64,000 bases of DNA from Desulforapulum autotrophicum (GCA_020723285.1 DYJE01000002.1:124001-188000), one strand, 5' to 3'. Positions 17,594 through 27,394 are shown, counted from the stretch's first letter. Notes: generated from the letters alone by a model not told the origin. A program made the numbers and translations.

Positions 17594-19466
17594 GGTCAGA
17601 AACCAGACTTTTAGCTCTGTTTACGATGGATTCCGAATCAATTCCACATTTTTTCCTGAGTACAGAAGGTGAGCCATGCTCCACAAACGTGTCATCGATT
17701 CCAAGTCGGACGACAGTGACATCGTGGATGTCGTTATCGGACAAACATTCAAGGACAGCTGATCCAAAACCGCCGTTAATGACGTGGTCTTCCACGGTGA
17801 TGATCCGTTTGATTTTTTTAGCGCACTCAAGAATAAGTTCTTTATCAAGGGGTTTGACAAAACGTGCGTTGACCACCGTTGAATGTATATGGTTGTGGAG
17901 AAGTTCGTCATGGGCTTTGACAGCGTCATTGACTGTTTTGCCAACGGCAAGGATTAAAAGGTCATTGCCTTCAGACAGGATTTCTCCTTTGCCAATGGCA
18001 AGAGGTTCGATGTCTTTGGGCATATCGATTCCGGTCCCTGCGCCTCTGGGATACCGGATCGCGATTGGGCCCGGATGATCCACTGCTGTTTTCATCATTC
18101 TGCGAAGTTCATTTTCATCTTTTGGGGCCATAACGACCATGTTCGGAATGATTCTAAGGTATGCAAAATCAAAAAGGCCGTTGTGAGTATGTCCATCTTC
18201 TCCAACGATTCCACCGCGATCAATGGCAAAAACAACAGGCAGTTTTTCAATACAGACATCGTGAATGATCTGATCGAAAGCCCTTTGTAAAAATGTGGAA
18301 TAGATTGCAACCACGGGCTTTAAACCTTCCGTAGCCATTCCGGCTGCGAATGTGACGCCATGCTGTTCAGCGATACCCACATCAAAAAAACGCCCAGGGT
18401 ATACTCTTGAAAATTCTGCAAGCCCTGTACCTTCAGGCATGGCCGCTGTAATAGCCACAATTTTCGAATTTTGCCCAGCAAGTTCGATCATGGTTTTTCC
18501 GAAAACCTGGGTGTAGGAAGGGACACTGTTACTGGTTTGTATTGCGTCGCCGGTTTCCACTTCAAAGGGCGCAACGCCATGGAACTGCGTGGGGTTCGTT
18601 TCCGCAGGGATGTAACCCTTCCCTTTGGTCGTTGTCACATGGAGAAGAATGGGTTTTGTTATGCCTTTGACGTTTTCCAGGATCGTTATGAGATGATCGA
18701 GATTATGACCGTTGATCGGTCCCATATACTCGTATTCAAACGCTTCAAACAGCATGCCCGGAGTGACGAAGGTTTTAAAGGATTCTTCCGACTTTTTTGC
18801 GAACTTATAGATATCGTCTCCGATCATGGGCAGGGATTTAAAAAACCTTTTGAATTCATCCCGAAGATCGTGAAGATATTTGGCTGAAAATGTTCTGCTA
18901 AGAAAAGAGGAGAGGGAACCCACGTTTTTAGATATGGACATTTCATTGTCGTTGAGAATGACGAGCTGGTTTTTCCAGTCTCCTCCGGCATGATTCAAAC
19001 CTTCGAACGCCAATCCTCCGGTCATGCTCCCGTCTCCGATGATTGAAATGATTTTCCCGTTTTCTCCTTTAAGAGCCCGAGCACATGCGATTCCGTATCC
19101 GGCGGATATGGATGTGCTGCTGTGTCCGGTCGTAAACGCGTCGTAACGGCTTTCACAAATTTTCGGAAACCCTGAAATACCGCCAAGCTGTCTTAACGTT
19201 CCGAATCGGTTTTTTCTGCCCGTTAAAATCTTGTGGGCGTAAGCTTGATGCCCCACATCCCAAATGATTTTATCATGGGGGACGTCATAGACATAATGAA
19301 GGGCAATGGTCAGTTCAACCACACCAAGTCCGGAAGCCAGGTGTCCGCCCGTTTTGGACACGGTATCCACAATTAACGCCCTGATTTCCTCAGCAAGCGC
19401 TGGCAGATCAGAACGTTTCAATTTTTTCAGGTCTTTGGGGGTATCGATATCATCGATCAAACTCAA
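17586..19466 (-). CDS. dxs: 1-Deoxy-D-xylulose-5-phosphate synthase
   Basis: 626 residues, normal length. It condenses pyruvate and glyceraldehyde-3-phosphate using thiamine diphosphate, the first step of the MEP isoprenoid pathway. Visible motifs are H-Q-A-Y-A-H-K (N-terminal ThDP domain), G-D-G-S-M-T-G-G with the later N (Mg-ThDP binding), and the transketolase pyrimidine domain with D-R-G-G-I-V-G-E-D-G-x-T-H-x-G, then a C-terminal domain. It lies 45 bases after ispA and overlaps tlyA, so isoprenoid genes are cotranscribed. Confidence 0.97.
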   Translation of the reverse strand: MSLIDDIDTPKDLKKLKRSDLPALAEEIRALIVDTVSKTGGHLASGLGVVELTIALHYVYDVPHDKIIWDVGHQAYAHKILTGRKNRFGTLRQLGGISGFPKICESRYDAFTTGHSSTSISAGYGIACARALKGENGKIISIIGDGSMTGGLAFEGLNHAGGDWKNQLVILNDNEMSISKNVGSLSSFLSRTFSAKYLHDLRDEFKRFFKSLPMIGDDIYKFAKKSEESFKTFVTPGMLFEAFEYEYMGPINGHNLDHLITILENVKGITKPILLHVTTTKGKGYIPAETNPTQFHGVAPFEVETGDAIQTSNSVPSYTQVFGKTMIELAGQNSKIVAITAAMPEGTGLAEFSRVYPGRFFDVGIAEQHGVTFAAGMATEGLKPVVAIYSTFLQRAFDQIIHDVCIEKLPVVFAIDRGGIVGEDGHTHNGLFDFAYLRIIPNMVVMAPKDENELRRMMKTAVDHPGPIAIRYPRGAGTGIDMPKDIEPLAIGKGEILSEGNDLLILAVGKTVNDAVKAHDELLHNHIHSTVVNARFVKPLDKELILECAKKIKRIITVEDHVINGGFGSAVLECLSDNDIHDVTVVRLGIDDTFVEHGSPSVLRKKCGIDSESIVNRAKSLVSDHV

Positions 19467-19511
19467 TGGTCCAACTCCTTATGGTTATCCATGACCATTT
19501 TTTCATGGATT

Positions 19512-20402
19512 TTAACGTTTCCGTTCAACGATATATGTCGCTATGGCTCTCAACGGGTCAGCACGTTCATCAAAACGGGCCAGCTCGCTTAAGGCGGATT
19601 CAACGCATTCGCGGGCAAACTCGATGGATTGTTCAAGGCCAAGAAGGGAAGGGTAGGTGGCCTTGTTCAGGGACACATCCGTTCCTGTCGCTTTTCCCAT
19701 GAGAGCCGGATCTCCCGTGACATTCAAAATATCATCGGCAACCTGAAAGGCAAGACCGATGTGCGAAGCGTACCGGTCAAGAGCTTCAAACTCTTCATCC
19801 TCGGCACCCGCAAGCAGAGCACCCGTTGTGACAGAGGCTCTGATGATGGCACCGGTTTTTAAATGATGTATGTTTTCAAGTCCAATGCGATCAAGACTTT
19901 TTCCTTCAGATTCCATGTCACGCATCTGGCCTTCAATCATTCCCTGATCCCCGGCGGCCCGGGCGATAATTTCAATGGTTCTGAGTATCAGGCCCGGTTC
20001 TTTTAAAGCGTAGGGGTCGGATGCAAGGACTTGAAATGCCAGGGTGAGCAGGGCATCTCCAGCAAGAATGGCCGTGGCTTCATCAAAGGCAATATGGCAG
20101 GTGGGTTTACCTCGTCGAAGTTCGTCGTTGTCCATGGCGGGCAGGTCATCATGAATCAGAGAATAGGTGTGAATCATTTCAAGAGCGCATGCCGTGGGTA
20201 TGCATAGTTCAATATCACCGCCCAGGGCTTCTGATGCTGCAAAACAAAGAACTGGTCTCAACCTTTTTCCCCCTGAAACGAGGGAATATTTCATGGCTGA
20301 TACAAGACGTCCTGAACCCAGCATAGGACGATCTATCATGGAAGTCAGTTGCTTTTCAAACCATTCACGTCTGGTTTGAAGGTACGTTTTTAAATCAAAC
20401 AT
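19512..20402 (-). CDS. ispA: Polyprenyl synthetase (farnesyl/geranylgeranyl diphosphate synthase)
   Basis: 296 residues. First aspartate-rich motif D-D-L-P-A-M-D-N-D is complete. The second motif reads D-D-I-L-N rather than D-D-x-x-D, a variation I have seen in other members and probably tolerated. G-K-R-L-R-P near residue 45 binds diphosphate. It extends DMAPP with IPP to farnesyl or geranylgeranyl diphosphate for quinones and undecaprenol; chain length cannot be set from the sequence alone. It sits between xseB (30 bases) and dxs (45 bases) in the usual operon order. Confidence 0.93.
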   Translation of the reverse strand: MFDLKTYLQTRREWFEKQLTSMIDRPMLGSGRLVSAMKYSLVSGGKRLRPVLCFAASEALGGDIELCIPTACALEMIHTYSLIHDDLPAMDNDELRRGKPTCHIAFDEATAILAGDALLTLAFQVLASDPYALKEPGLILRTIEIIARAAGDQGMIEGQMRDMESEGKSLDRIGLENIHHLKTGAIIRASVTTGALLAGAEDEEFEALDRYASHIGLAFQVADDILNVTGDPALMGKATGTDVSLNKATYPSLLGLEQSIEFARECVESALSELARFDERADPLRAIATYIVERKR

Positions 20403-20432
20403 ATTTTTTCCACCGGTCCATGGTTAGGGATA

Positions 20433-20663
20433 TCAGCTTTCTCGGGCATTGAACGGGAATTCAGAAACATTGCCCTCTGCATCCTGAACGAGCATATTTA
20501 TTTTCATCTCTGTTTCATCCAGTATTTTTGAACAGACTTTCGAAATTTTTATGCCTTCTTCAAATTTCTTTATGGATTCTTCAAGAGACAAGTCTCCGGA
20601 TTCCAGTTCTGAAACAATTTTCTCAAGCTGATTCATAGACAGCTCAAAATTTTTTTTCGCCAT
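20433..20663 (-). CDS. xseB: Exodeoxyribonuclease VII small subunit
   Basis: 76 residues with the family hallmark F-E-x-x-x-x-x-L-E-x-I-V-x-x-L-E-x-G-x-L-x-L-E-E-S near the N-terminus and F-E-E-G-I-K. Exo VII degrades single-stranded DNA from both ends with several small subunits bound to one XseA. It overlaps the xseA 3' end by 20 bases, typical for this pair. Confidence 0.95.
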   Translation of the reverse strand: MAKKNFELSMNQLEKIVSELESGDLSLEESIKKFEEGIKISKVCSKILDETEMKINMLVQDAEGNVSEFPFNARES

Positions 20664-21876
20664 GTTCCATAATCCTTTTTACGCCAGCGTGCAATCGGCC
20701 ATGTGAAAGTATAATCTCAATTTCTTGACCATTCATAAGATCGTTTGTGTCTGTGATGATTCTTTCATCAGGAAGCGAACGGGTGACGCTGTACCCTCGG
20801 TCAAGAATGGCATATGGGCTTAAAGCCTCTAATTTTTCAAGTCGCCAAGCAAGCATCTCCCTTTTATGAATAATTTTTTTTTGCATGGTTCGAATCAGGC
20901 GTTGAACATTGTCATCAAGCCTCAACCGCCAGTCGATGATTTTTCGTTTGGGGTCTTTGAGTTTGCCACACAAGAGTTGAACCCGGTTCCTGTGATTATC
21001 GATACGAGAAACCATTCTTGAAACCATGGAATCTTTTTTCTGATTAACATGTGAAACAAGCTCGCTCATCAAAGGTGTTACAAGTTCTGCCGCCGCAGAC
21101 GGAGTCGGGGCCCTTAAATCAGAAACAAAATCGCAGATGGTGTAATCTGTTTCATGACCCACAGCTGACACGACCGGGATAGAGGAAGCAACGACTGAAC
21201 GTGCAAGTCGTTCGGAGTTGAACGCGGCAAGGTCTTCAAGTGAACCTCCACCGCGTGCGATGATGACCACGTCGGACAACCCTCGGCGATTCAGCATGTC
21301 CAGTGCCGAACATAAATCGCTTTCAGCCAGATCTCCTTGAACTTTAACTGGAACGACCTCCAGAATAACCGAAGGGAAACGCCTGGAAATGATGGTGATG
21401 ATATCGTGAATCACTGCGCCTGTGGGGGAGGTGACAACACTGATTCGTTCCGGATATTTAGGGATAATTTTTTTATGTCGTGAATCAAACAGACCTTCCC
21501 TTGAAAGCCGCTCTTTGAGCTGTTCAAAGGCAAGTTGAAGTGCGCCGGTACCTTTGGGTTCCATGAATTCGAAAATCAATTGATATGTGCCGCGTGGTTC
21601 GTAAACGGAAAGACGAGCGATTCCATGAATCTGAAGGCCATTTTCAATTCGAAATTTCAAATGATTTGAAACGCCTTTGAAAACAATGGCCGAAACTTGA
21701 GAGCGGTTGTCTTTCAAAGTGAAATATAGATGACCTGAAGAGGGACGGCTGAGGTTGGATATTTCTCCCTGGATTCGGACAAAAGGGTACGTATTTTCCA
21801 GCAACGACTTGATTTCCGCCGTTAAGCTTGAAACCGTGTAAGCTGCAGATAAACTTTGTTTTTCTTCACGGTTCAA
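20644..21876 (-). CDS. xseA: Exodeoxyribonuclease VII large subunit
   Basis: 410 residues. An N-terminal OB-fold (about 12-105; V-R-I-Q-G-E-I-S-N, G-H-L-Y-F-T-L-K-D) precedes the catalytic domain with V-V-T-S-P-T-G-A-V-I-H-D, R-G-G-G-S-L-E-D-L and V-G-H-E-T-D-Y-T-I-C-D-F, then a basic coiled-coil region and the C-terminal R-G-Y-S. It is the first gene of the xseA-xseB-ispA-dxs-tlyA operon. It is slightly shorter than E. coli XseA, in line with many deltaproteobacterial copies. Confidence 0.96.
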   Translation of the reverse strand: MNREEKQSLSAAYTVSSLTAEIKSLLENTYPFVRIQGEISNLSRPSSGHLYFTLKDNRSQVSAIVFKGVSNHLKFRIENGLQIHGIARLSVYEPRGTYQLIFEFMEPKGTGALQLAFEQLKERLSREGLFDSRHKKIIPKYPERISVVTSPTGAVIHDIITIISRRFPSVILEVVPVKVQGDLAESDLCSALDMLNRRGLSDVVIIARGGGSLEDLAAFNSERLARSVVASSIPVVSAVGHETDYTICDFVSDLRAPTPSAAAELVTPLMSELVSHVNQKKDSMVSRMVSRIDNHRNRVQLLCGKLKDPKRKIIDWRLRLDDNVQRLIRTMQKKIIHKREMLAWRLEKLEALSPYAILDRGYSVTRSLPDERIITDTNDLMNGQEIEIILSHGRLHAGVKRIMEHGEKKF

Positions 21877-21988
21877 ATGACATCCGCCTCAGAGCATGAT
21901 TATGTTTAAAATTTTTGTAATCTAGCACAGATGCTGTGATTAAAAAAGATATTTATAATAAGGTCCAGGAGGATTCTGGCCTTCTTCT

Positions 21989-23191
21989 TTACCCGATTCT
22001 GCATAGAAGACCTTTGAGGTACATGCCTTCCGGAAAGTTGAGCGTGATGGCATGGTCATCCGACTGGTGCATGATTTTCAACAATCTGGCTTCACGTTTG
22101 GCATCGATGGCGGCATCAGCTACGATTTTCTGAAAAAGATCAGCAGAAATATGTCCTGAACACGAAAAAGTGAAAAGATAGCCTCCTTCTGTCAGCAGTT
22201 TCATGGCCAGAAGATTGATGTCCTTGTACGCACGTGAAGCCTTTGCAACATGATGCCCTGAGTGAGCAAACTTGGGGGGGTCCAATATAATAAGATCGAA
22301 CGTTTTGTTTCCATCCCGAAAGGTTCTTAGAGTCTGAAAAACGTCCGAACAGACTGTGGTGTAAAGGGAAGGGGAGAACCCATTGATTTCAGCATTTTTA
22401 TTCAATAGAGACAAGGCGTTATCTGAAACGTCGATATTGGTCACATGGGAAGCGCCTCCCATCAAAGCCCAGGTGTTGAATCCGCCGGTGTATGAAAAAC
22501 AGTTCAGTACGGTTTTGCCATGGGAATAACAACTGAGAAGGTGGCGGTTCTCTCTCTGGTCAATATAAAAACCTGTTTTATGGCCTGTTTTGATGTCCAC
22601 AAGAAAACGGACTCCATTTTCTTTGACAAGAACATGATCCGGGGGGCATTGACCCCAGAGAACACCCGATATTTTTTCAAGGCCTTCCTTTTCACGCGAC
22701 TCTGTGTCCGAACGTTCGTAAATTCCTGTTATTCCAGTTTCATTTTTCAAAATTGATACGATGGTGTCTTTCCATGATTCCACACCGGATGATAGAAACT
22801 GACAGACAAGATATCCGTCATAACGGTCAACGATAAGGCCCGGAAGACCGTCGTTTTCAGCATTGATAAGCCTTATGGCGTTGGTAGAATCATCATCGAT
22901 TGATGACCGTTTAGAAGAAGCTCGCCGAATTTGTTTTTCAAAAAAAGAATGGTCAATAATCTCATACGGATTGAAATCCCAGATTCGTATCCTGATCTGT
23001 GATTGGGGTGAAAAGGCACCGACACAAAGGTCCGCACCTTTGGATGACTGGATAAGGACCGTGTCACCGAAACCAGGATTCCCCTTGATTTTATCGATGG
23101 CCCCCGAAAACAGCCAGGGATGTTTTCGAAGTATTGATTTTTCCGCAGCAGATTTAACGATGACGCGAGCAATGGCTTGTGATTCTTTCAT
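21989..23191 (-). CDS. rlmI: RlmI-type 23S rRNA (cytosine-C5) methyltransferase
   Basis: 400 residues. The N-terminal PUA domain (about 8-85; R-K-H-P-W-L-F-S-G-A-I-D) is followed by the bridging domain (E-N-D-G-L-P-G-L-I-V-D-R-Y) and a Rossmann methyltransferase with K-T-G-F-Y-x-D-Q-R, V-L-N-C-F-S-Y-T-G-G-F, the S-x-x-A-L strand, and the catalytic pair region D-P-P-K-F and F-S-C-S-G-H. RlmI modifies C1962 of E. coli 23S rRNA; the exact target here is inferred from the family. Confidence 0.9.
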   Translation of the reverse strand: MKESQAIARVIVKSAAEKSILRKHPWLFSGAIDKIKGNPGFGDTVLIQSSKGADLCVGAFSPQSQIRIRIWDFNPYEIIDHSFFEKQIRRASSKRSSIDDDSTNAIRLINAENDGLPGLIVDRYDGYLVCQFLSSGVESWKDTIVSILKNETGITGIYERSDTESREKEGLEKISGVLWGQCPPDHVLVKENGVRFLVDIKTGHKTGFYIDQRENRHLLSCYSHGKTVLNCFSYTGGFNTWALMGGASHVTNIDVSDNALSLLNKNAEINGFSPSLYTTVCSDVFQTLRTFRDGNKTFDLIILDPPKFAHSGHHVAKASRAYKDINLLAMKLLTEGGYLFTFSCSGHISADLFQKIVADAAIDAKREARLLKIMHQSDDHAITLNFPEGMYLKGLLCRIG

Positions 23192-23375
23192 GGCAGTGTT
23201 CCAATGAATAGGTGAACGTACAAAAGACGGGATTTATATAAATGAAATGATTAACCTATACAAGCAGGAACTTAGCATTGAATCATTCAGTTATTTATGT
23301 CTGATAATGTATATTATGTAAACTTTAATCAACGATGGACGCTTTCCATTTCCACTTTAGTCCTCCCCCAGGTCA

Positions 23376-23651
23376 TCAACGATTCTTTTCGAGAAATTCA
23401 CGCAATGCGGGTACAATATACATATCATCATGTGGGAACTCCGAAATCGCATGTGCAAGAGTCTCGGCTTTTTCCTTTGTTTTTAAATGTTTGTCCATTA
23501 TAAAATGCCACGATCCTTCGATCCGGCACAATCCGCTCCGGACATTCAGTCCTGGAATCCTGATATTTTTTTCATGAAGCGTTATACCCAGCTTCTCTGA
23601 CAGTTCTTTGAGTAGTTTATAAAGTTCGTCGTATTTCATTGGTGATAACAA
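23376..23651 (-). CDS. Conserved-looking small protein of unknown function
   Basis: 91 residues; an alternative start five codons in (23639, M-K-Y-D-E-L) is equally possible, and neither has a clear ribosome site. The sequence is soluble and mixed alpha/beta: helix 6-25, then strands around I-R-I-P-G-L-N-V-R-S-G-L-C-R and W-H-F-I-M-D, then a Lys/Glu-rich helix and a C-terminal helix L-R-E-F-L-E-K-N. The central G-L-C-R-x-x-G-x-W-x-F-I-x-D resembles a small conserved deltaproteobacterial family without known function. It stands alone between rlmI and the divergent BI-1 gene. Confidence 0.65.
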   Translation of the reverse strand: MLSPMKYDELYKLLKELSEKLGITLHEKNIRIPGLNVRSGLCRIEGSWHFIMDKHLKTKEKAETLAHAISEFPHDDMYIVPALREFLEKNR

Positions 23652-23783
23652 CGGTGTTGCGCTTGAATTTTCAATTTCATGTGTTAATATTCTTTCAAAG
23701 CTTGTATATTCGCATTAAAAAAAAATCATGGTAGTCAGATATCATACTGATGAATAGAAATTAATGAAAAATCCGGAGGAATC

Positions 23784-24488
23784 ATGAGAAACATGTCATC
23801 GATGGAACAAACCCGAGCAAAGGAGTATGTCAATTCATTTGTCGTCAATGTGTACCACTGGATGACCATAGGTCTCGCCATCACAGGCCTTGTCGCCTAT
23901 GCTGTCATGACCAACGAGGTTTTTCAGCAGATCATTTTTGGAAGCAGGTTTGTTTTTTTCGGTTTGATCATCGCTGAGCTGGGCTTTGTGTTTTATCTGA
24001 GCGCTCGCATCGCAAAAATATCAGCAGGAGCTGCGACCACCCTCTTTCTTGTTTATGCCGCATTGAACGGTACTACGCTGTCGGCTGTCCTGATGTTGTA
24101 CACCGGAGCATCCATTGTATCAACGTTTGCAGTTTGCGCGGCGACATTTGGTGTCTGCAGCGTCTACGGGATGGTAACCCGCAGAGATTTAACATCTATC
24201 GGTAATTTTATGATGATGGGTCTTGTGGGGATTATCATTGCTTCAGTGGTCAATATCTTTTTGAAAAATTCCGGAATGGAAATGATCATCAGCTACATCG
24301 GGGTTTTGGTATTTGTGGGTTTAACAGCTTATGACGCTCAAAAAATCAAATACATGGCCTTGTCACAGCCAGCCGACCTTGACAGCGGCACGCTTCGTAA
24401 AGGAGCAATCCTTGGTGCCCTCTCCCTCTATCTGGATTTCATCAATATGTTTTTGTTTTTGTTGAGAATTCTTGGTGACAGGGATTAA
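23784..24488 (+). CDS. Bax inhibitor-1 / YccA-family membrane protein
   Basis: 234 residues with seven hydrophobic helices (about 24-45, 52-72, 80-100, 107-127, 138-158, 165-185 and 206-226). The family signature is present: V-Y-x-W-M-x-x-G at the start and the late di-aspartyl region with T-A-Y-D-A-Q-K-I-K. Members are inner-membrane proteins related to a pH-sensitive calcium leak (BsYetJ) and to FtsH-interacting YccA. A CGGAGG site lies just before ATG 23784. It is a single-gene unit ended by a strong terminator. Confidence 0.93.
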   Translation: MRNMSSMEQTRAKEYVNSFVVNVYHWMTIGLAITGLVAYAVMTNEVFQQIIFGSRFVFFGLIIAELGFVFYLSARIAKISAGAATTLFLVYAALNGTTLSAVLMLYTGASIVSTFAVCAATFGVCSVYGMVTRRDLTSIGNFMMMGLVGIIIASVVNIFLKNSGMEMIISYIGVLVFVGLTAYDAQKIKYMALSQPADLDSGTLRKGAILGALSLYLDFINMFLFLLRILGDRD

Positions 24489-24531
24489 ATGGCGGTTTTT
24501 GATCAGCTTCAATTATAAAAATACGACGGTT

Positions 24532-24567
24532 AAAGGTGAAAAACGTGATGTTTTTCACCTTTTTTTG
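24532..24567 (+). terminator. Intrinsic terminator after the BI-1 gene
   Basis: Perfect 13-base arms at 24532-24544 and 24550-24562 with a GTGAT loop, followed by a T run to about 24566. This is a textbook rho-independent terminator on +, 43 bases after the stop. Confidence 0.93.
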
Positions 24568-24577
24568 TTTCCAGGTA

Positions 24578-25930
24578 TCATGATGCGCCAATGGATGCCC
24601 TTACCGCAACTGATATTTCTTCACAAAAAGCTTCCGTTTCTTCAGCTGTTGGGGCTTCGACCATAACACGGCACATGTTCTGGGTTCCGGAATAACGAAC
24701 CAGAACCCTTCCCTTCCCTTTCAGGCGTTCTTCCACTCGTTCAATGGAACTATGAATTTCAAAAACAGAGTTTATTTCCGGTTTTTCCCGTACTTCAATA
24801 TTGATAAGCTTTTGCGGATAAACAGTCATGATGCGTGACAGCTGATGAAGAGGTTTACCTGTTAATCGGATTACATTCAGAATTTTCAAAGCGCTGATCA
24901 GACCATCACCGGTAGTGTGATGATTCAGAAAAATCATGTGGCCCGAATCTTCCCCGCCAACGACTGCGCCGGTTCGGAGCATTTCAATCATGACGTTCCG
25001 GTCACCGACTTGCGCCATTCGGTGTTTTATTCCATGCTCGGCCAGGCATGAACCAAGCCCCATGTTGCTCATCACAGTTGTCACAACTTCATGGTTTGCA
25101 AGTTGGCTGGTGTCTTTTTCATGTTTGGCGATCACGGCAATCAGCTGGTCACCTGAAATGACCGTTCCATTCTGATCCACGGCGATCAGTCTGTCAGCGT
25201 CTCCATCAAGGGCAAGGCCAAGGTCGGAACGGGTTTCCACAACTTTTTCGATCAGAGATTCAAGATGTTCTGAACCACAACCGGCATTGATGTTCACGCC
25301 ATCCGGTTTGTTGGACAACAAGTTCACATCAAGATCAAGAGCGGTGAAAAGACGAGGTGCAATGGTGCTTGCTGCACCATTGGAACAGTCAACCACCGCT
25401 TTCAATCCTTTGAAGCTGATACCCGGCAGCAGGTTTTTTAAAAAATCCGCATATCGATCAAGTCCGTCAGGCAATTCAGTGATTCGCCCTGTTAACGAAT
25501 TCTTATCGGATAATTCCGGGTTTGTCTCGCTGAGAATCGCGTGTTCGAGTTGGCTTTCCTCTTCAATACCAAGTTTGAACCCTTTCCCGTTAAACACCTT
25601 GATTCCATTGTCATGGTAAGGATTGTGGGATGCTGATATGACGACTCCGGCAACAATGTTTTCCATGGTTCTGCACAGGTATGCGACACCGGGTGTCGGA
25701 ATGACACCTGCCAGTAAAACATCGACTCCCATGGATGCAAGGCCTGATGCCAAAGCATGCTCAAAGACGTCCCCGGACAATCGTGTATCTTTTCCTATGA
25801 TTACTTTGCCCCCGCCTTTTTCATTAAAATAATGAGCCAAGGCCCGGCCAGTTCTCAAAGCGATATCCGCCGTCATGGGGAATGAATTGGCAAATCCCCT
25901 GATACCATCAGTTCCAAACAATTTTCCCAT
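24578..25930 (-). CDS. glmM: Phosphoglucosamine mutase
   Basis: 450 residues. It converts glucosamine-6-phosphate to glucosamine-1-phosphate for UDP-GlcNAc. Visible motifs are F-G-T-D-G-I-R-G at the N-terminus, the phosphoserine loop with S101 in I-S-A-S-H-N-P, the metal loop D-G-D-A-D-R, the sugar loop G-G-E-D-S-G-H and the C-terminal phosphate-binding R-Y-S-G-T-Q-N. It lies 46 bases after a beta-helix nucleotidyltransferase-like gene, which places two sugar-nucleotide functions together. Confidence 0.96.
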   Translation of the reverse strand: MGKLFGTDGIRGFANSFPMTADIALRTGRALAHYFNEKGGGKVIIGKDTRLSGDVFEHALASGLASMGVDVLLAGVIPTPGVAYLCRTMENIVAGVVISASHNPYHDNGIKVFNGKGFKLGIEEESQLEHAILSETNPELSDKNSLTGRITELPDGLDRYADFLKNLLPGISFKGLKAVVDCSNGAASTIAPRLFTALDLDVNLLSNKPDGVNINAGCGSEHLESLIEKVVETRSDLGLALDGDADRLIAVDQNGTVISGDQLIAVIAKHEKDTSQLANHEVVTTVMSNMGLGSCLAEHGIKHRMAQVGDRNVMIEMLRTGAVVGGEDSGHMIFLNHHTTGDGLISALKILNVIRLTGKPLHQLSRIMTVYPQKLINIEVREKPEINSVFEIHSSIERVEERLKGKGRVLVRYSGTQNMCRVMVEAPTAEETEAFCEEISVAVRASIGAS

Positions 25931-25976
25931 TATTTATCCTTTAATTTAATATATATAAATTAATTTATTAATGTTT

Positions 25977-27197
25977 TTAATTAAGTTTTATGCCGGATAT
26001 CAATTGAGCGCTTTGCGTGTAAAAATCAGAGGTCAACGCTGAAAGCCACGCCGTTCCGACCACGGAGGTTTCGGGTTCAAGATTCTTGATTATTGAAATG
26101 TATTCTTTGGAATCTGATTGTTTCAAGACATCGTCAATACGATTCAAAAACGAGCGTCGGATGTGTTCTGTCGAAGCGGGTGAAGAATCCATGAAAAAAA
26201 GACACAGAGACTCAATCTGGTCCCATTTTTCAGTGGGGTTTGCGCCTCCAAATGCCGAATTTCCTGCCCTTGAAGCCTTTTCAAGGAATTCTTTAAGACG
26301 CTTCAATCGTTCCCGAATATTCAGCAGAAGTGTTTTTTTCAATCCATCCACAATTTCAGCAGGAAAGGAATCCGGAACAAACCGAATTCTAACATGGGAG
26401 TACCAGTTCATGAGTGCGACAAGATTGGCAATATAAAGGAGGTTGTGTCCGGTCACACGAGGTATGTTTTGAAAAACGCCCGGAGTATGTTTGATGTTTC
26501 CAGGCCTTGGAGCGCCACCGAAAATCAGGCGACCCTGATCAAGCTCATCTTTTCTTTGTATGGTTCCGGCCGCTATGACGTTACCATAATTGATTCTGCA
26601 GGGACCCACCATGCCTCCCTGACCTCCAAGAAAAATGGGCTTGCTGTTGATCATGACACCAGCTGGAACATCGCCTAAGAGCGATGCGGTGGCTTTATCC
26701 TGATTGGGTGTATAGTTGAAATGGATGTAAGAACTTCCCACTTCGCTGTGATCTTGACGGCTTGTGCCTCCTGCCATAAAACAATCACAAAAATTGATCA
26801 GGCTTCCAAGAGTGACAAAAGGAAACAGAATGGTCTGTTTCAAGCCCACCGTGTGCGCCACACTGGATTCCTCTTCGAGAATGGAGCCTTCACGAATATG
26901 GGCTCCGTATCCCACCACCACTTTGTTTAAAAAAACCGAGGATTTGACATAACCACCCTGGATTTTGACTTCAGGTGCCAGATAACAGTCCTCGATGGTC
27001 ACAGGGCCTTCCTTGCCAATGATGCAATGGTCGCTGATGAAAGTCCGGGAACCGTATATCCTGCATCCTCCGTAAATGGTTGTCCCTTTGCATGATATTC
27101 TGTCAAGTTGAACTTCATCTCCGATTTCTACGCTGTATGGATCAGGAATATTTACTCCTTTATCCCGCAGGTATACCAATTTAGCTTCCGGTATCAT
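25977..27197 (-). CDS. Left-handed beta-helix, GlmU-like sugar-nucleotide protein without nucleotidyltransferase domain
   Basis: 406 residues. Residues about 30-240 show hexapeptide-type repeats (I-Y-G-G-C-R-I-Y-G, I-S-D-H-C-I-I-G, V-G-Y-G-A-H-I) and then the G-T-S-x-x-D-H-S-E-V-G-S-S-Y-I-H-F-N-Y-T-P block and G-G-Q-G-G-M-V-G-P, as in proteins annotated as UDP-GlcNAc pyrophosphorylase-like. The C-terminal third is helical. No N-terminal pyrophosphorylase Rossmann domain is present, so acyltransferase or sugar-nucleotide binding is more likely than nucleotidyl transfer. It is upstream of and probably cotranscribed with glmM, and divergent from pgi. Confidence 0.7.
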   Translation of the reverse strand: MIPEAKLVYLRDKGVNIPDPYSVEIGDEVQLDRISCKGTTIYGGCRIYGSRTFISDHCIIGKEGPVTIEDCYLAPEVKIQGGYVKSSVFLNKVVVGYGAHIREGSILEEESSVAHTVGLKQTILFPFVTLGSLINFCDCFMAGGTSRQDHSEVGSSYIHFNYTPNQDKATASLLGDVPAGVMINSKPIFLGGQGGMVGPCRINYGNVIAAGTIQRKDELDQGRLIFGGAPRPGNIKHTPGVFQNIPRVTGHNLLYIANLVALMNWYSHVRIRFVPDSFPAEIVDGLKKTLLLNIRERLKRLKEFLEKASRAGNSAFGGANPTEKWDQIESLCLFFMDSSPASTEHIRRSFLNRIDDVLKQSDSKEYISIIKNLEPETSVVGTAWLSALTSDFYTQSAQLISGIKLN

Positions 27198-27394
27198 AAC
27201 AGTCTCGACATGGTTTTATGGAAAAAATATAACGAATATGACCTGATATCCTGTTTTTTAGCACTCATAATTTTCACTTGCACGAAAAAAAAATGCAACA
27301 TAATATATTTTTCGTTTTTGTATTGCGTACATACACTTGTTAAGTCTTTTTATATATCATCTGTTAATGTTTCATTAAGATCGAGAAATAAACT

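Noticed and set aside
19512-20402. Inactive IspA because the second motif is D-D-I-L-N
   Set aside because: This variant occurs in other polyprenyl synthetases and all other motifs are intact.
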